64,000 bases of DNA from Planktothrix tepida PCC 9214 (GTDB lineage: Bacteria; Cyanobacteriota; Cyanobacteriia; Cyanobacteriales; Microcoleaceae), in the NCBI RefSeq assembly GCF_900009145.1, contig NZ_LN889813.1, positions 461,612-525,611 on the forward strand, written 5' to 3'. The notes below the pieces were generated by a model. The model saw nothing but the letters and a program-made list of their open reading frames with translations. It made no database searches and was not told where the DNA came from. The position numbers and the translations under genes were made by a program. Positions 35,362 through 42,647 of the stretch are shown here, in pieces (the first letter of the stretch is position 1; the number at the start of each line of letters is the position of its first letter).

Positions 35362-35382
35362 TCATGTAAGTGCTTACTTGCA
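35362..35382. promoter_or_regulatory. Possible TetR operator
   Basis: The plus strand reads TGTAAGTGCTTACTTGCA just upstream of the TetR start. GTAAGTGCTTAC is an imperfect palindrome of the size TetR dimers bind, and TGCAAGTAAGC overlaps it. Proposed from position and symmetry only. Confidence 0.4.
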
Positions 35383-35445
35383 TTATAACGAATTTTAAAC
35401 TATATTGTTCTTTCTGAAGATATAAAATAACTGTTTCTATGTGAT

Positions 35446-35502
35446 GAGAAACCGGGTTTCTGACGAGATCGGTTTTAATCTTTTAAATTCAGAAACCCGG
35501 TT
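35446..35502. repeat. Inverted AACCGGGTTTCTGA pair
   Basis: AACCGGGTTTCTGA (35450-35463) and TCAGAAACCCGGTT (35489-35502) are exact reverse complements and can form a 14-bp stem just past the stop of the dienelactone hydrolase gene. Same family as the repeat at 26689-26873. Confidence 0.8.
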
Positions 35503-35505
35503 GAT

Positions 35506-36321
35506 CTAAAAGATTTCGTTAAAAAATAGTTTCATGGCTTCAAAAGAACGTCGATCAGAATCGGGATTATAAGCTATTCCTTTAGAGGGATCATTTCCTG
35601 ATTTAGGATTGGTGAAACTATGGACTGTTCTACCATAACTGATCATTTGCCAATCCACATTTCCGTCTCTCATTTCCTTCTCAAATGCCATAATATCTTC
35701 TGGGGAAACTAATGGATCATCTGCACCGTGTAACACTAAAACTTTGCTTTTAATTTGTTTTCCATCCTGGGGATTTGGACTATCTAAACCGCCATGAAAA
35801 CTCACAACCCCATCAATATCTGCGCCACTTCTTGCTAATTCTAAAACCGTTGTTCCTCCAAAACAATAGCCAATAGCAGCTAAATTTTGAGGATCAGTTT
35901 GAGGTTGTTTTTGGAGTTCTGTTAAAGCAGCATTCACTCGTTCCCTTAATAACGCCCGGTTACTGCGGTAAAGGGTGGCTTGAGTTCGGGCTTCCTCTGC
36001 GGTTTGGGGTCGTATTCCTTTACCATAAATATCCGCAGCAAAGGCGACGTAACCGAGGCGTGCGAGTTGTTCCGTGCGACTTTTAGCATACTCATCTAAC
36101 CCTTTCCATTCATGAACAACTAACACTCCTGGACGTTTCCCAGTTTGTGAAGAATTGTATGCTAAATATCCTTCTAAAACGGTATCGCCTTGTCGATATT
36201 CGATGAGTTGGGTTTGTAACGTGTTGGGGGTTTGGGCGGATGTTAGGATTGTCCAAACGGGAGTGATCAAAATCCCAATGACGAGAAGAATGAATAAAGA
36301 ATATTTTTTGAGAATGTTCAT
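35506..36321 (-). CDS. Secreted dienelactone hydrolase family protein
   Basis: 271-residue alpha/beta hydrolase with an N-terminal signal peptide (KYSLFILLVIGILITPVWTI, cleavage near SAQ). The catalytic triad is of dienelactone hydrolase type: Cys in AAIGYCFGGTTVLEL, Asp in VLHGADDPLVS, and His in GRTVHSFTNP. The VVHEWKGLDEYAKSR block near the N-terminus is characteristic. It probably acts in the periplasm on an ester or lactone of unknown identity. Its short distance to rsmH upstream (57 bases) might allow readthrough. Confidence 0.9.
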   Translation of the reverse strand: MNILKKYSLFILLVIGILITPVWTILTSAQTPNTLQTQLIEYRQGDTVLEGYLAYNSSQTGKRPGVLVVHEWKGLDEYAKSRTEQLARLGYVAFAADIYGKGIRPQTAEEARTQATLYRSNRALLRERVNAALTELQKQPQTDPQNLAAIGYCFGGTTVLELARSGADIDGVVSFHGGLDSPNPQDGKQIKSKVLVLHGADDPLVSPEDIMAFEKEMRDGNVDWQMISYGRTVHSFTNPKSGNDPSKGIAYNPDSDRRSFEAMKLFFNEIF

Positions 36322-36378
36322 AAGCCAGTAGAGGAGAAATGTCAGAATAATTCAGAATAGAAAGGGTTAGATAAGTTT

Positions 36379-37293
36379 CTAAAATTCGATCAGCTTTCGT
36401 TCTGCTACTCTTAATTTTGCGGAACGAGAACGGGGATTATTGTTTAGTTCATCGGGTTGGGGTTGAATCGGTTTTTTCGTTAATACCTGTAAAATCGGAG
36501 AATCTTTTAATCGATGTTTAACGATTCTATCTTCTAAACTATGAAAACTAATAATCCCAATTCTGCCTCCAGGTTTTAACCAATATTGGGCTTGATCTAA
36601 GAATTTTTCTAAACATGTTAACTCTTGATTCACCGCAATTCTTAGAGCTTGAAACACACGGGTTGCAGGATGAATCCGTCCGTGACGATAACTCCCCGGA
36701 ACACAATTGGTGATCGCATTTGCTAAATCTGTTGTGGTTTGAAACGGCCGTTTTTCTACAATTCGTTTAGCAATGCGTCTCGATAACCGTTCTTCCCCGT
36801 AATGATAAAAAATATCCGCTAATTCCTTCTCATCCCAATGGTTAATAATCTCCGCCGCGGTTAAGGATTGTTGTTGATTCATCCGCATATCTAAAGGGGC
36901 AGTATAACGAAAACTAAACCCCCGTTCTGGCTGATCAAACTGATAGGAACTTACCCCTAAATCGGCAATAATTCCATCAAATTGTTTTCCTTTGGGGTTA
37001 TATTGAGCAAAATTCCCTTGCCAAAACTTTACTCTTTCTAGTATAGAGGGTTCCGTTTGTTCAAATTTAACACGGGCAGCCGCGATCGCATCTTGATCTT
37101 GATCAATGGCTGTCAATCTAACATTCTCTGCTGCTTGCAACAATAACAAACTATGTCCGCCACCGCCTACGGTCGCATCCAGATATTCTCCCCCCGCCCG
37201 AATTTCTAACCCAGCAATTAATTCCCGACTCAGTACCGGAATATGGACAAAGGGGGTTTGAGTGTTTTCTGTTAATGCTTCAATTTCAGACAA
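36379..37293 (-). CDS. rsmH: 16S rRNA (cytosine(1402)-N4)-methyltransferase
   Basis: 304-residue RsmH (MraW). It methylates N4 of C1402 in 16S rRNA with S-adenosylmethionine. Family blocks are present in order: [10 protein letters not shown], the SAM loop [85 protein letters not shown] and [12 protein letters not shown] near the end. In many bacteria it lies in the dcw cluster; here it is outside any cell-division operon, as usual in cyanobacteria. Confidence 0.97.
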   Translation of the reverse strand: MSEIEALTENTQTPFVHIPVLSRELIAGLEIRAGGEYLDATVGGGGHSLLLLQAAENVRLTAIDQDQDAIAAARVKFEQTEPSILERVKFWQGNFAQYNPKGKQFDGIIADLGVSSYQFDQPERGFSFRYTAPLDMRMNQQQSLTAAEIINHWDEKELADIFYHYGEERLSRRIAKRIVEKRPFQTTTDLANAITNCVPGSYRHGRIHPATRVFQALRIAVNQELTCLEKFLDQAQYWLKPGGRIGIISFHSLEDRIVKHRLKDSPILQVLTKKPIQPQPDELNNNPRSRSAKLRVAERKLIEF

Positions 37294-37325
37294 TTTCAGT
37301 ATTCCTAATTTTAACTATAATAATA

Positions 37326-37745
37326 TTAGCTTAAAAAATAAGTATAATTTATATTCTTGACTTCTAATTTAGCATTATATTTCTTTTTGAAATCCCGCTT
37401 AAAATTTTGAATTTCAGTTGTGGCTAGAGGACATTGGGTTGATATAATAATACAAACCTTTTCTTGTTTGGCTGGATCATCAGAGAGTTGTTTAATCGTT
37501 GCTTCTAGTTGTTCAATGGCGTGCAAAATTTTAGACCCTTTAAGCTCAATATAGATTTCTAATCTCTTTTTGATATCTAGTTCATCAGGAATAACCAGAT
37601 AATCACAACACCGACCTTCTTTTATTGCACATCCATCGACCTGAACTACACAAACTTTAAATTGATTCGGATTTTCTATAACAAATTTACTCTTATTTTC
37701 TTGAAATAGAAAACCCACCGCAACATAGGCAGAGGGCTTCACCAC
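37326..37745 (-). CDS. PD-(D/E)XK nuclease-like protein of unknown role
   Basis: 139 residues from GTG 37745. The pattern CCDYLVIPDE followed by EIYIELKGSKILHAIEQL gives an Asp48...Glu67-x-Lys69 set with a following helix, the layout of PD-(D/E)XK nuclease cores. A later VCIIISTQCPLATTEIQNFK strand-helix fits the same fold. The small size suggests a stand-alone nuclease, a nuclease-fold subunit or an immunity-type protein. No partner is adjacent. The family assignment is motif-based inference. Confidence 0.55.
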   Translation of the reverse strand: MVKPSAYVAVGFLFQENKSKFVIENPNQFKVCVVQVDGCAIKEGRCCDYLVIPDELDIKKRLEIYIELKGSKILHAIEQLEATIKQLSDDPAKQEKVCIIISTQCPLATTEIQNFKRDFKKKYNAKLEVKNINYTYFLS

Positions 37746-37786
37746 GAAAGTAATTTAATCATACAGAGGGGGGCTTTTTGTAGCCC

Positions 37787-38026
37787 TTAATCTTCATCCC
37801 AATAAGTTTGGTTATAACCAAGTTTTGTTGCTGCATCACGTTCCGCTTGGGTTAATTCCTTCCAATATTTCTCATTAGAATTGGGAGCGTCAGAGTCTTC
37901 TTCCCAACTCGCTTCATTCCAACCTAAAGTGACCCACAACCCTTGCTCAACATCATTCATATCTGTCCAACTCAAGTCATCCCAAGTGTCACCTGGATTA
38001 CCTTCAATGTTCCGAATCGTTGACAT
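37787..38026 (-). CDS. Small acidic protein with twin W-L-LG-W motifs
   Basis: 79 residues, acidic and Trp-rich. Two related segments are seen: DTWDDLSWTDMNDVEQGLW with TLGWNEASWEED, and KYWKELTQAERDAATKLGY with NQTYWDED. Each reads W-x-x-L-S/T ... LG-W/Y-x-x-x-S/Y-W-[ED][ED]. Similar W..L..AA..LG....W repeats occur in short bacterial and algal proteins of unknown function. It may be a small helical protein-binding domain. Start ATG 38026. Confidence 0.65.
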   Translation of the reverse strand: MSTIRNIEGNPGDTWDDLSWTDMNDVEQGLWVTLGWNEASWEEDSDAPNSNEKYWKELTQAERDAATKLGYNQTYWDED

Positions 38027-38205
38027 ACATTACCTCACTAAGTTTTAAACACTTGCTGCCTACAGCTTGTCCTCAATTCTACAAGCACCTGACACAGAAA
38101 TTTTGACTTTTTCCCTAAAGGAATTTTTCATCAATTGTGGCAACCATTCCCCGGCTTAACGGCGCTGTTCGCACAGTTGCGACTCAAACGCCATTAAGGA
38201 TGGGA

Positions 38206-39630
38206 TTAATTTAGATGACGATAGGCTTCAACCCAGGTCGTTTTGCTGGTCAATTTTCCGAATTTCTTAATATCATCATCGTTCATTTTTTCTCGAACAA
38301 TTGATTTTAGTTGGTTAAGAGATAAATCATCCGGGTTGAGTGCTTCTAACCCAACTGATGACAACTCTTCAGTGTTTTGACTGTCCTCCTTCACCGTTGC
38401 TTGTTGACTGTCTGAGATGTCCTGACTGTCCTCCTTCACCGTTACGGGTTGACTGTCTGGGATGTCCTGACTGTCCTCCTTCACCGTTACGGGTTGACTG
38501 TCTGGGATGTCCTGACTGTCCGGTGCAGTTAAAGTTTCGGTAGTATCAGAAACTTCAACATTTGTGACAGTTTCAATCGGTTCAGTATCCGGTGCCTTTT
38601 CAATTTCCCGTCGTTTAGCTTCCACTTCCCTTAAAGCTTCTGCCTTCATTTTTTTAGAGGCTTTAAAAAAGTTAGGGCGTTCCTCTGTGGGTTCGCTTAA
38701 CAATTCCACAAATCCAAATACATCTCTGTCGGGTAGAAAACGAGCTTTTAACTCTACAAAATAAGTTTTACCTTGTTGTTCTTTTTCGAGTTTAGGATTG
38801 AATCGAAAGGGTTTTACGGGTGAATCTCTCCACAAAAGTGGCGCATGGGTAGCCTTCATGAATTTAACCTTCCGAGAGGCTTCTGCTTCTTTAATCCACG
38901 CTAATCTATCTTTAGTAAAGTTTCTAAAGACTGAGATACAAGGTGTTCTGCAAACGGGTATAAATTGCCATAACCCGCACAATCTAAACTCAAAATCTTT
39001 TAATTCTGAATTGAAGGGATGTTCTTTTTTTGTGGGAAGAGAGGAGATAAACCCTGATAATTGGAAGGCGATAATATAAGGTTTATCCCGACCGGGAAAG
39101 TGTAAAATTTTAGGGTACACGATTAATCTTTGAGTCGTGTTTCCTGTGGCTTCAATTTCTTTTTTCAGGGCTTCGTAAGCAAATCGGCGTCTACCGGGAA
39201 TATAAAATAACCGATATTCCTTATCTCCTATCTTAATCGTAGACACATCCCCTAAATTAACTTCACCTTTGATAATACCAATGGCTTGGAAGAGGGACTC
39301 ATTTTTAGGTTTAGGTTCTTTGGGTTCCTGGGGAGTTTCAAGTTCAGTTGAGGGTTGGGGTTCAACTTTAACCTTGGGTGCAATTATTTTCTTGGGTTTA
39401 ACAGGTTCTGATTCTACTTGGACTTCATCTATTTTCTTGGGTTTGACGGCTTCTAATTTTACTGGTTGTACTTCATCAGTTTTTGATTCAACTTCCGGCT
39501 CGGTTTCTATTTCAGTCTCCGATTTCAACTTAGCCAACAATTGCTTATACATTTGCTGATACATTGCCTTTTGCTTGGGGTTGGTAGCCGTGGCAATTAA
39601 TTTTTTGATTTTTTCTATTTGTTCGGTCAT
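38206..39630 (-). CDS. 474-aa protein with disordered linker, 15-residue tandem repeats and SAP/Rho_N-like end
   Basis: Three regions are seen. An N-terminal helix (KQKAMYQQMYKQLLAKLKSE) runs into a long Glu/Val/Lys/Pro-rich linker (about 35-110). A globular middle (about 112-330) contains QAIGIIKGEVNLGDVSTIKI, FYIPGRRRFAYEALKKEIEA and FRLCGLWQFIPVCRTP. After it come tandem 15-residue units (DSQDIPDSQPVTVKE, about three copies). The last 45 residues (LSLNQLKSIVREKMNDDDIK) look like a SAP or Rho N-terminal nucleic-acid-binding helix pair. I do not recognise the middle domain. Possibly a nucleic-acid-associated protein; no enzymatic motif is seen. Confidence 0.65.
   Translation of the reverse strand: MTEQIEKIKKLIATATNPKQKAMYQQMYKQLLAKLKSETEIETEPEVESKTDEVQPVKLEAVKPKKIDEVQVESEPVKPKKIIAPKVKVEPQPSTELETPQEPKEPKPKNESLFQAIGIIKGEVNLGDVSTIKIGDKEYRLFYIPGRRRFAYEALKKEIEATGNTTQRLIVYPKILHFPGRDKPYIIAFQLSGFISSLPTKKEHPFNSELKDFEFRLCGLWQFIPVCRTPCISVFRNFTKDRLAWIKEAEASRKVKFMKATHAPLLWRDSPVKPFRFNPKLEKEQQGKTYFVELKARFLPDRDVFGFVELLSEPTEERPNFFKASKKMKAEALREVEAKRREIEKAPDTEPIETVTNVEVSDTTETLTAPDSQDIPDSQPVTVKEDSQDIPDSQPVTVKEDSQDISDSQQATVKEDSQNTEELSSVGLEALNPDDLSLNQLKSIVREKMNDDDIKKFGKLTSKTTWVEAYRHLN
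38378..38525. repeat. In-frame 45-bp tandem repeat
   Basis: About three copies of a 45-base unit inside the 474-residue gene (full copies near 38422-38466 and 38467-38511, a diverged copy to the left, a partial to the right). The unit length keeps the frame, so copy number may vary between strains. Confidence 0.8.
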
Positions 39631-40058
39631 TTGCTATGCTTTGATCAACTGGTAACATTTGTATTATCTCCCAATCTCTCGACAAAGGGGGATATTTTTT
39701 TGAAAATATTTCTAACAAGAACTGAGAACCCCAGAGACAGAAAGGTTAAAAAATGACATAAAACTTTACATTCCCCAGGAACCTTTAATCCCGAAAAACC
39801 CCTATCCCTAGCTCATAAGCTATCAGGTAGCCCACTAGCGATCATTTTTTCCGAATTGATTATCCTGTCCTATCTAATTTGAAAGAGGTTTTCATCCCCT
39901 AAAATTTAACTTTAGGTAGACTGAACTTAAATATTATTTTGCTAAAAAGGATTTATTGAAATTTCCTTGACCGTTGACTGAAGAATCAGTTTACAGATGT
40001 TGCGTGTCAATTTCAATTTTTTATCTTTTTACCCTTCTCTCCCCAATGAGGTAGTGCA
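39631..40058. other. Intergenic region between divergent genes
   Basis: 428 AT-rich bases that must carry the promoters for the 474-residue protein (minus) and for the gene at 40059 (plus). GAGGT lies before ATG 40059. I see no conserved RNA, repeat or extra gene. Confidence 0.5.
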
Positions 40059-40271
40059 ATGAAAACTTCCTTTGATATTCCTAAATTTTGTAAAAATCAA
40101 CAGGTTTTTTTTATTGGAGGTTCGGGAATTATTAAAAATTATTTTTTGAGTTCAGGACGATGGGTTTACCTTGTAGAAATGGAATTAGGCCCTGTACCGG
40201 ATATGGGAAGAATTGGGTTTGAAACCACAATTTTGCTCTCCCAAACCGATCTCGAACCCGCGCTCGGTTAA
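40059..40271 (+). CDS. Small conserved hypothetical protein
   Basis: 70 residues with a GAGGT ribosome site. The sequence (FCKNQQVFFIGGSGIIKNYF, GRWVYLVEMELGPVPDMGRI, GFETTILLSQTDLEP) has the beta-strand-rich look of a small SH3-like or KOW-type barrel. It lies 150 bases upstream of psaL in the same direction. No function known. Confidence 0.6.
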   Translation: MKTSFDIPKFCKNQQVFFIGGSGIIKNYFLSSGRWVYLVEMELGPVPDMGRIGFETTILLSQTDLEPALG

Positions 40272-40421
40272 TCCTGTCAAAACCTCAGTATAATGCTTTT
40301 TTTTGGGGACAACCTATAACTCAAGAGAGATTATTTTATATAGCTTCTGGAAGATGAATTAAGGGCTAAATTCCTCTAAATTGGGTTTAGGTAATCCTAT
40401 AAAATTACGGAATCAAAGATT

Positions 40422-40955
40422 ATGGTTCAAATCGTAGAAAATATTCAACGTTCTAATGATCGCCCAGGTGATCCCCGCAACCGTGAAGTGGTTCATGCAC
40501 CTTATGATGATCCGCAAATTGGTAATTTAGCAACCCCGATTAATTCTTCTGCCTTTACCAAAGCATTTATTAATAATTTACCCGCTTATCGTAAAGGTTT
40601 ATCACCCCAACGTCGGGGGTTAGAAGTGGGTTTAGCTCATGGTTATTGGTTATTAGGCCCCTTTGTAACTTTTAATCCTTTACGAGATACAGCAGTAGGT
40701 TTAATGGCGGGATTATTTGCAACAATTAGTACCATTTTAATCTCCACTTTTGCGATTTCTTTATATGCAGCCAGTGATCCCCCGGAACCCCTAGCAACGG
40801 TTACTGCACCGAACCCTCCCGAAGCGTTAAAAACATCAGAAGGATGGCATGAATATGCAGGGGGATTTTTAGTTGGGGGTGTCGGTGGGGCGTTAGTTGC
40901 TTATGCAATTTTAGCAAATTTGGATGTGTTTAGAACCATTTTTAATATTTTATAA
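40422..40955 (+). CDS. psaL: Photosystem I reaction centre subunit XI
   Basis: 177-residue integral thylakoid protein at the centre of the photosystem I trimer. The N-terminus (VVHAPYDDPQIGNLATPINS) and SAFTKAFINNLPAYRKGLSP, then RRGLEVGLAHGYWLLGPFV with the chlorophyll-ligand region, are diagnostic. Three membrane helices follow, ending in GGFLVGGVGGALVAYAILAN. Cyanobacterial PsaL forms the trimer contact. psaI, often next to it, was not found here. The upstream 150 bases should hold a light-regulated promoter, but I could not assign boxes. Confidence 0.96.
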   Translation: MVQIVENIQRSNDRPGDPRNREVVHAPYDDPQIGNLATPINSSAFTKAFINNLPAYRKGLSPQRRGLEVGLAHGYWLLGPFVTFNPLRDTAVGLMAGLFATISTILISTFAISLYAASDPPEPLATVTAPNPPEALKTSEGWHEYAGGFLVGGVGGALVAYAILANLDVFRTIFNIL

Positions 40956-41043
40956 ACCCGTAACGGGAGTAGAGCAAATATTGGAGTAAAATCAAATAGC
41001 GATCGCTCCCGATTTTTTTTACAGCATGGGTTAATTTGGAGTT

Positions 41044-41068
41044 GGTGCGTGCACTATGCTTACGCACC
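41044..41068. terminator. GGTGCGT...ACGCACC hairpin downstream of psaL
   Basis: Perfect 7-bp stem and 11-base loop, 89 bases after the psaL stop. Member of the dispersed family at 15433, 56828 and 60661. Confidence 0.5.
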
Positions 41069-41125
41069 CTACATATAGGATACAAACTGATAGAACATCC
41101 AAAAGAATACAACAAAAAGTCATAT

Positions 41126-41257
41126 TTAGCTATATTTTTGATCATAAAATTCCGTATAACCATAATCTGCATCGGTGAATAACCAATCGATTTCGCCTGA
41201 TGTTCTCGCAATGTATCCATCTAAACTTGACGAGATAAACAACCGTATTTTTCTCAT
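41126..41257 (-). pseudogene. DHFR/RibD-like reductase, N-terminal fragment
   Basis: From ATG 41257 the minus strand reads MRKIRLFISSSLDGYIARTS then GEIDWLFTDADYGYTEFYDQ and stops at TAA 41128-41126 (43 residues). This is the characteristic start of the dihydrofolate reductase family with a RibD C-terminal-like fold (about 175-190 residues when intact). The expected continuation around a TxLMGRKTYE block is absent, replaced by unrelated AT-rich DNA and the hairpin repeat. The gene has therefore been cut after its first quarter. A different overlapping frame (40942-41220) is an artefact of this relic. Confidence 0.75.
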
Positions 41258-41455
41258 AATTTAGGAAACAGCAAACTGAGCATTTTGAGGTTTGATTCTA
41301 TACTCTACAATAAAGGAAAACCTGACCTCGGCTCAGATTTTTATCATCCTTCTTAGGAAAGATTAAGGATTTTTCCCAGTTATTCCTATAGCCAGATGAA
41401 AATAAAGCTTATGTTCTGTCATCTTATATACAGATGACTATCGCTGACTCAAAGT

Positions 41456-41475
41456 CCCCTATCTTCGGATGGGGG
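41456..41475 (+). other. Stable hairpin with TTCG tetraloop
   Basis: CCCCTATC, TTCG, GATGGGGG: an 8-bp stem (one G-T pair) closed by a C-G pair around the very stable UUCG loop. There is no immediate T-tract; ATTTCAATTTTTATC follows. It could be a terminator or the end hairpin of an IS200/IS605-type element relic. Confidence 0.55.
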
Positions 41476-41710
41476 ATTTCAATTTTTATCTTTAATTTTA
41501 CCTTGAATACCAGATTCTATCTTTGTGAGGATACTATTCTTTTTAAGCTAAATCTAAATGATGAGAACGACTTATTTCATAAGCTAGATGATCATACTGA
41601 GATTAAACGTTAAATTAAGAGTATAAGGTAAGTACCGGATGGAAGTTATGCCGCTGTGTTCCATTGTTGCAAACCCAAGGAGAGCGAACTGTCAGGGATG
41701 CGAACGGTAC

Positions 41711-41750
41711 AATTATAGGTCAGCTTAAACGGTGTGGAGTTTTTATCGCT
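41711..41750. repeat. 40-bp direct repeat, copy A
   Basis: Matches 42014-42053 at 35 of 40 positions in the same orientation. Read on the minus strand both copies encode SDKN(S/F)TPFKLTY(N/D)C, so they may be remnants of one coding or structured element. Confidence 0.75.
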
Positions 41751-42013
41751 TCCTCCACTTTATTACGGTCAAGGGAAGGCTAAACCCTTCATCAGAGCGG
41801 TCTGAGAGCGTAAACGTTAGGTTGATTTTAAAACACAATTATACAGAAACAAAACCTGTCTGAGTTGATCACAACTTAGGCGGGTTTATGAGTATATAAT
41901 AGACTAAAATTGTTGTGGCGGTAGAGTGAATTATGAAGCGGGATGAATAATATTATAAAAATAGGATCTAATTTTTTATTGATAGATAGGGAGGACACTT
42001 GCACGACTTCACA

Positions 42014-42053
42014 ATCATAGGTCAGTTTGAACGGCGTGAAGTTTTTATCGCTT
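42014..42053. repeat. 40-bp direct repeat, copy B
   Basis: Second copy of the repeat at 41711-41750. It overlaps the 3' end of the 158-residue hypothetical gene, so the last few codons of that gene come from the repeat. Confidence 0.75.
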
Positions 42054-42521
42054 ACCATTAGCTGTTTTAGGAAGATTTGACCGCTCAAATTTAGATTGGA
42101 ATGATTTAGACATTGACAAATATTTTTGATATCCAAATCTTAATCTATCTTCTATTTCATGAATTAGGTTAGATTTATCCACTTTAACGAGGAAATATCT
42201 ACTCAAGGCGAAATCTAAAGTAATCCATAGGGAATAAATTAACTCTAAGTTATCATCTTCTAACTCACCGAGGTAATTTTCTATTCTTGATGTTAGCTTC
42301 TCTAATGCCCTTTCAGCATGAAATTTAATGATTAATATTTTACTTTTTTCGGACTTTTTTAGGCGATAATATTGACGTTTGGCTTCGGCAAATATTGTAT
42401 TAAATATTTCTTGATTGTCAGATTTAGCCAAATTTCCCGGATGATTGGCAATCTCATTAATCGAAAGTATCAAATTTTCAATTGCAAAATATAGAGTGTA
42501 TATTTTTGCTCTATTGTTCAT
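42045..42521 (-). CDS. Hypothetical helical protein
   Basis: 158 residues, entirely helical by composition (LYFAIENLILSINEIANHPG, KSKILIIKFHAERALEKLTS, LELIYSLWITLDFALSRYFL). No signal peptide, metal site or known domain. It starts at ATG 42521, 127 bases downstream of the peptide-exporter gene on the same strand. It might belong to the export locus, for example as an immunity-type protein, but this is only positional. Its 3' end runs into a repeat element. Confidence 0.5.
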   Translation of the reverse strand: MNNRAKIYTLYFAIENLILSINEIANHPGNLAKSDNQEIFNTIFAEAKRQYYRLKKSEKSKILIIKFHAERALEKLTSRIENYLGELEDDNLELIYSLWITLDFALSRYFLVKVDKSNLIHEIEDRLRFGYQKYLSMSKSFQSKFERSNLPKTANGKR

Positions 42522-42647
42522 TGCTTTTGCTGATTAATTATTACCATTCCAATCTGAGCATAAACCATAACTTTCCAAGGGTAATCCCCATTACGATAGA
42601 CTTTACTCTGTAATCTAGGATCATCCTCAATAAAGGATATCTGTCGA

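Larger units (their letters stand above)
41258..42044. other. Long gene-poor region with element relics
   Basis: Nearly 800 bases with no supportable gene. It holds a UUCG-type hairpin (41456-41475), a GC-richer segment at about 41630-41830 that looks like structured-RNA or mobile-element DNA rather than coding sequence, and two copies of a 40-base repeat (41711-41750 and 42014-42053). Confidence 0.6.

Noticed and set aside
40942-41220. 92-codon minus-strand frame downstream of psaL
   Set aside because: It runs through the DHFR-family relic in the wrong frame and through the hairpin repeat; the relic frame (41257-41126) explains the conservation.
41876-42136. 86-codon minus-strand frame
   Set aside because: It overlaps the end of the 158-residue gene in another frame and reads through the direct repeat; no ribosome site or domain.
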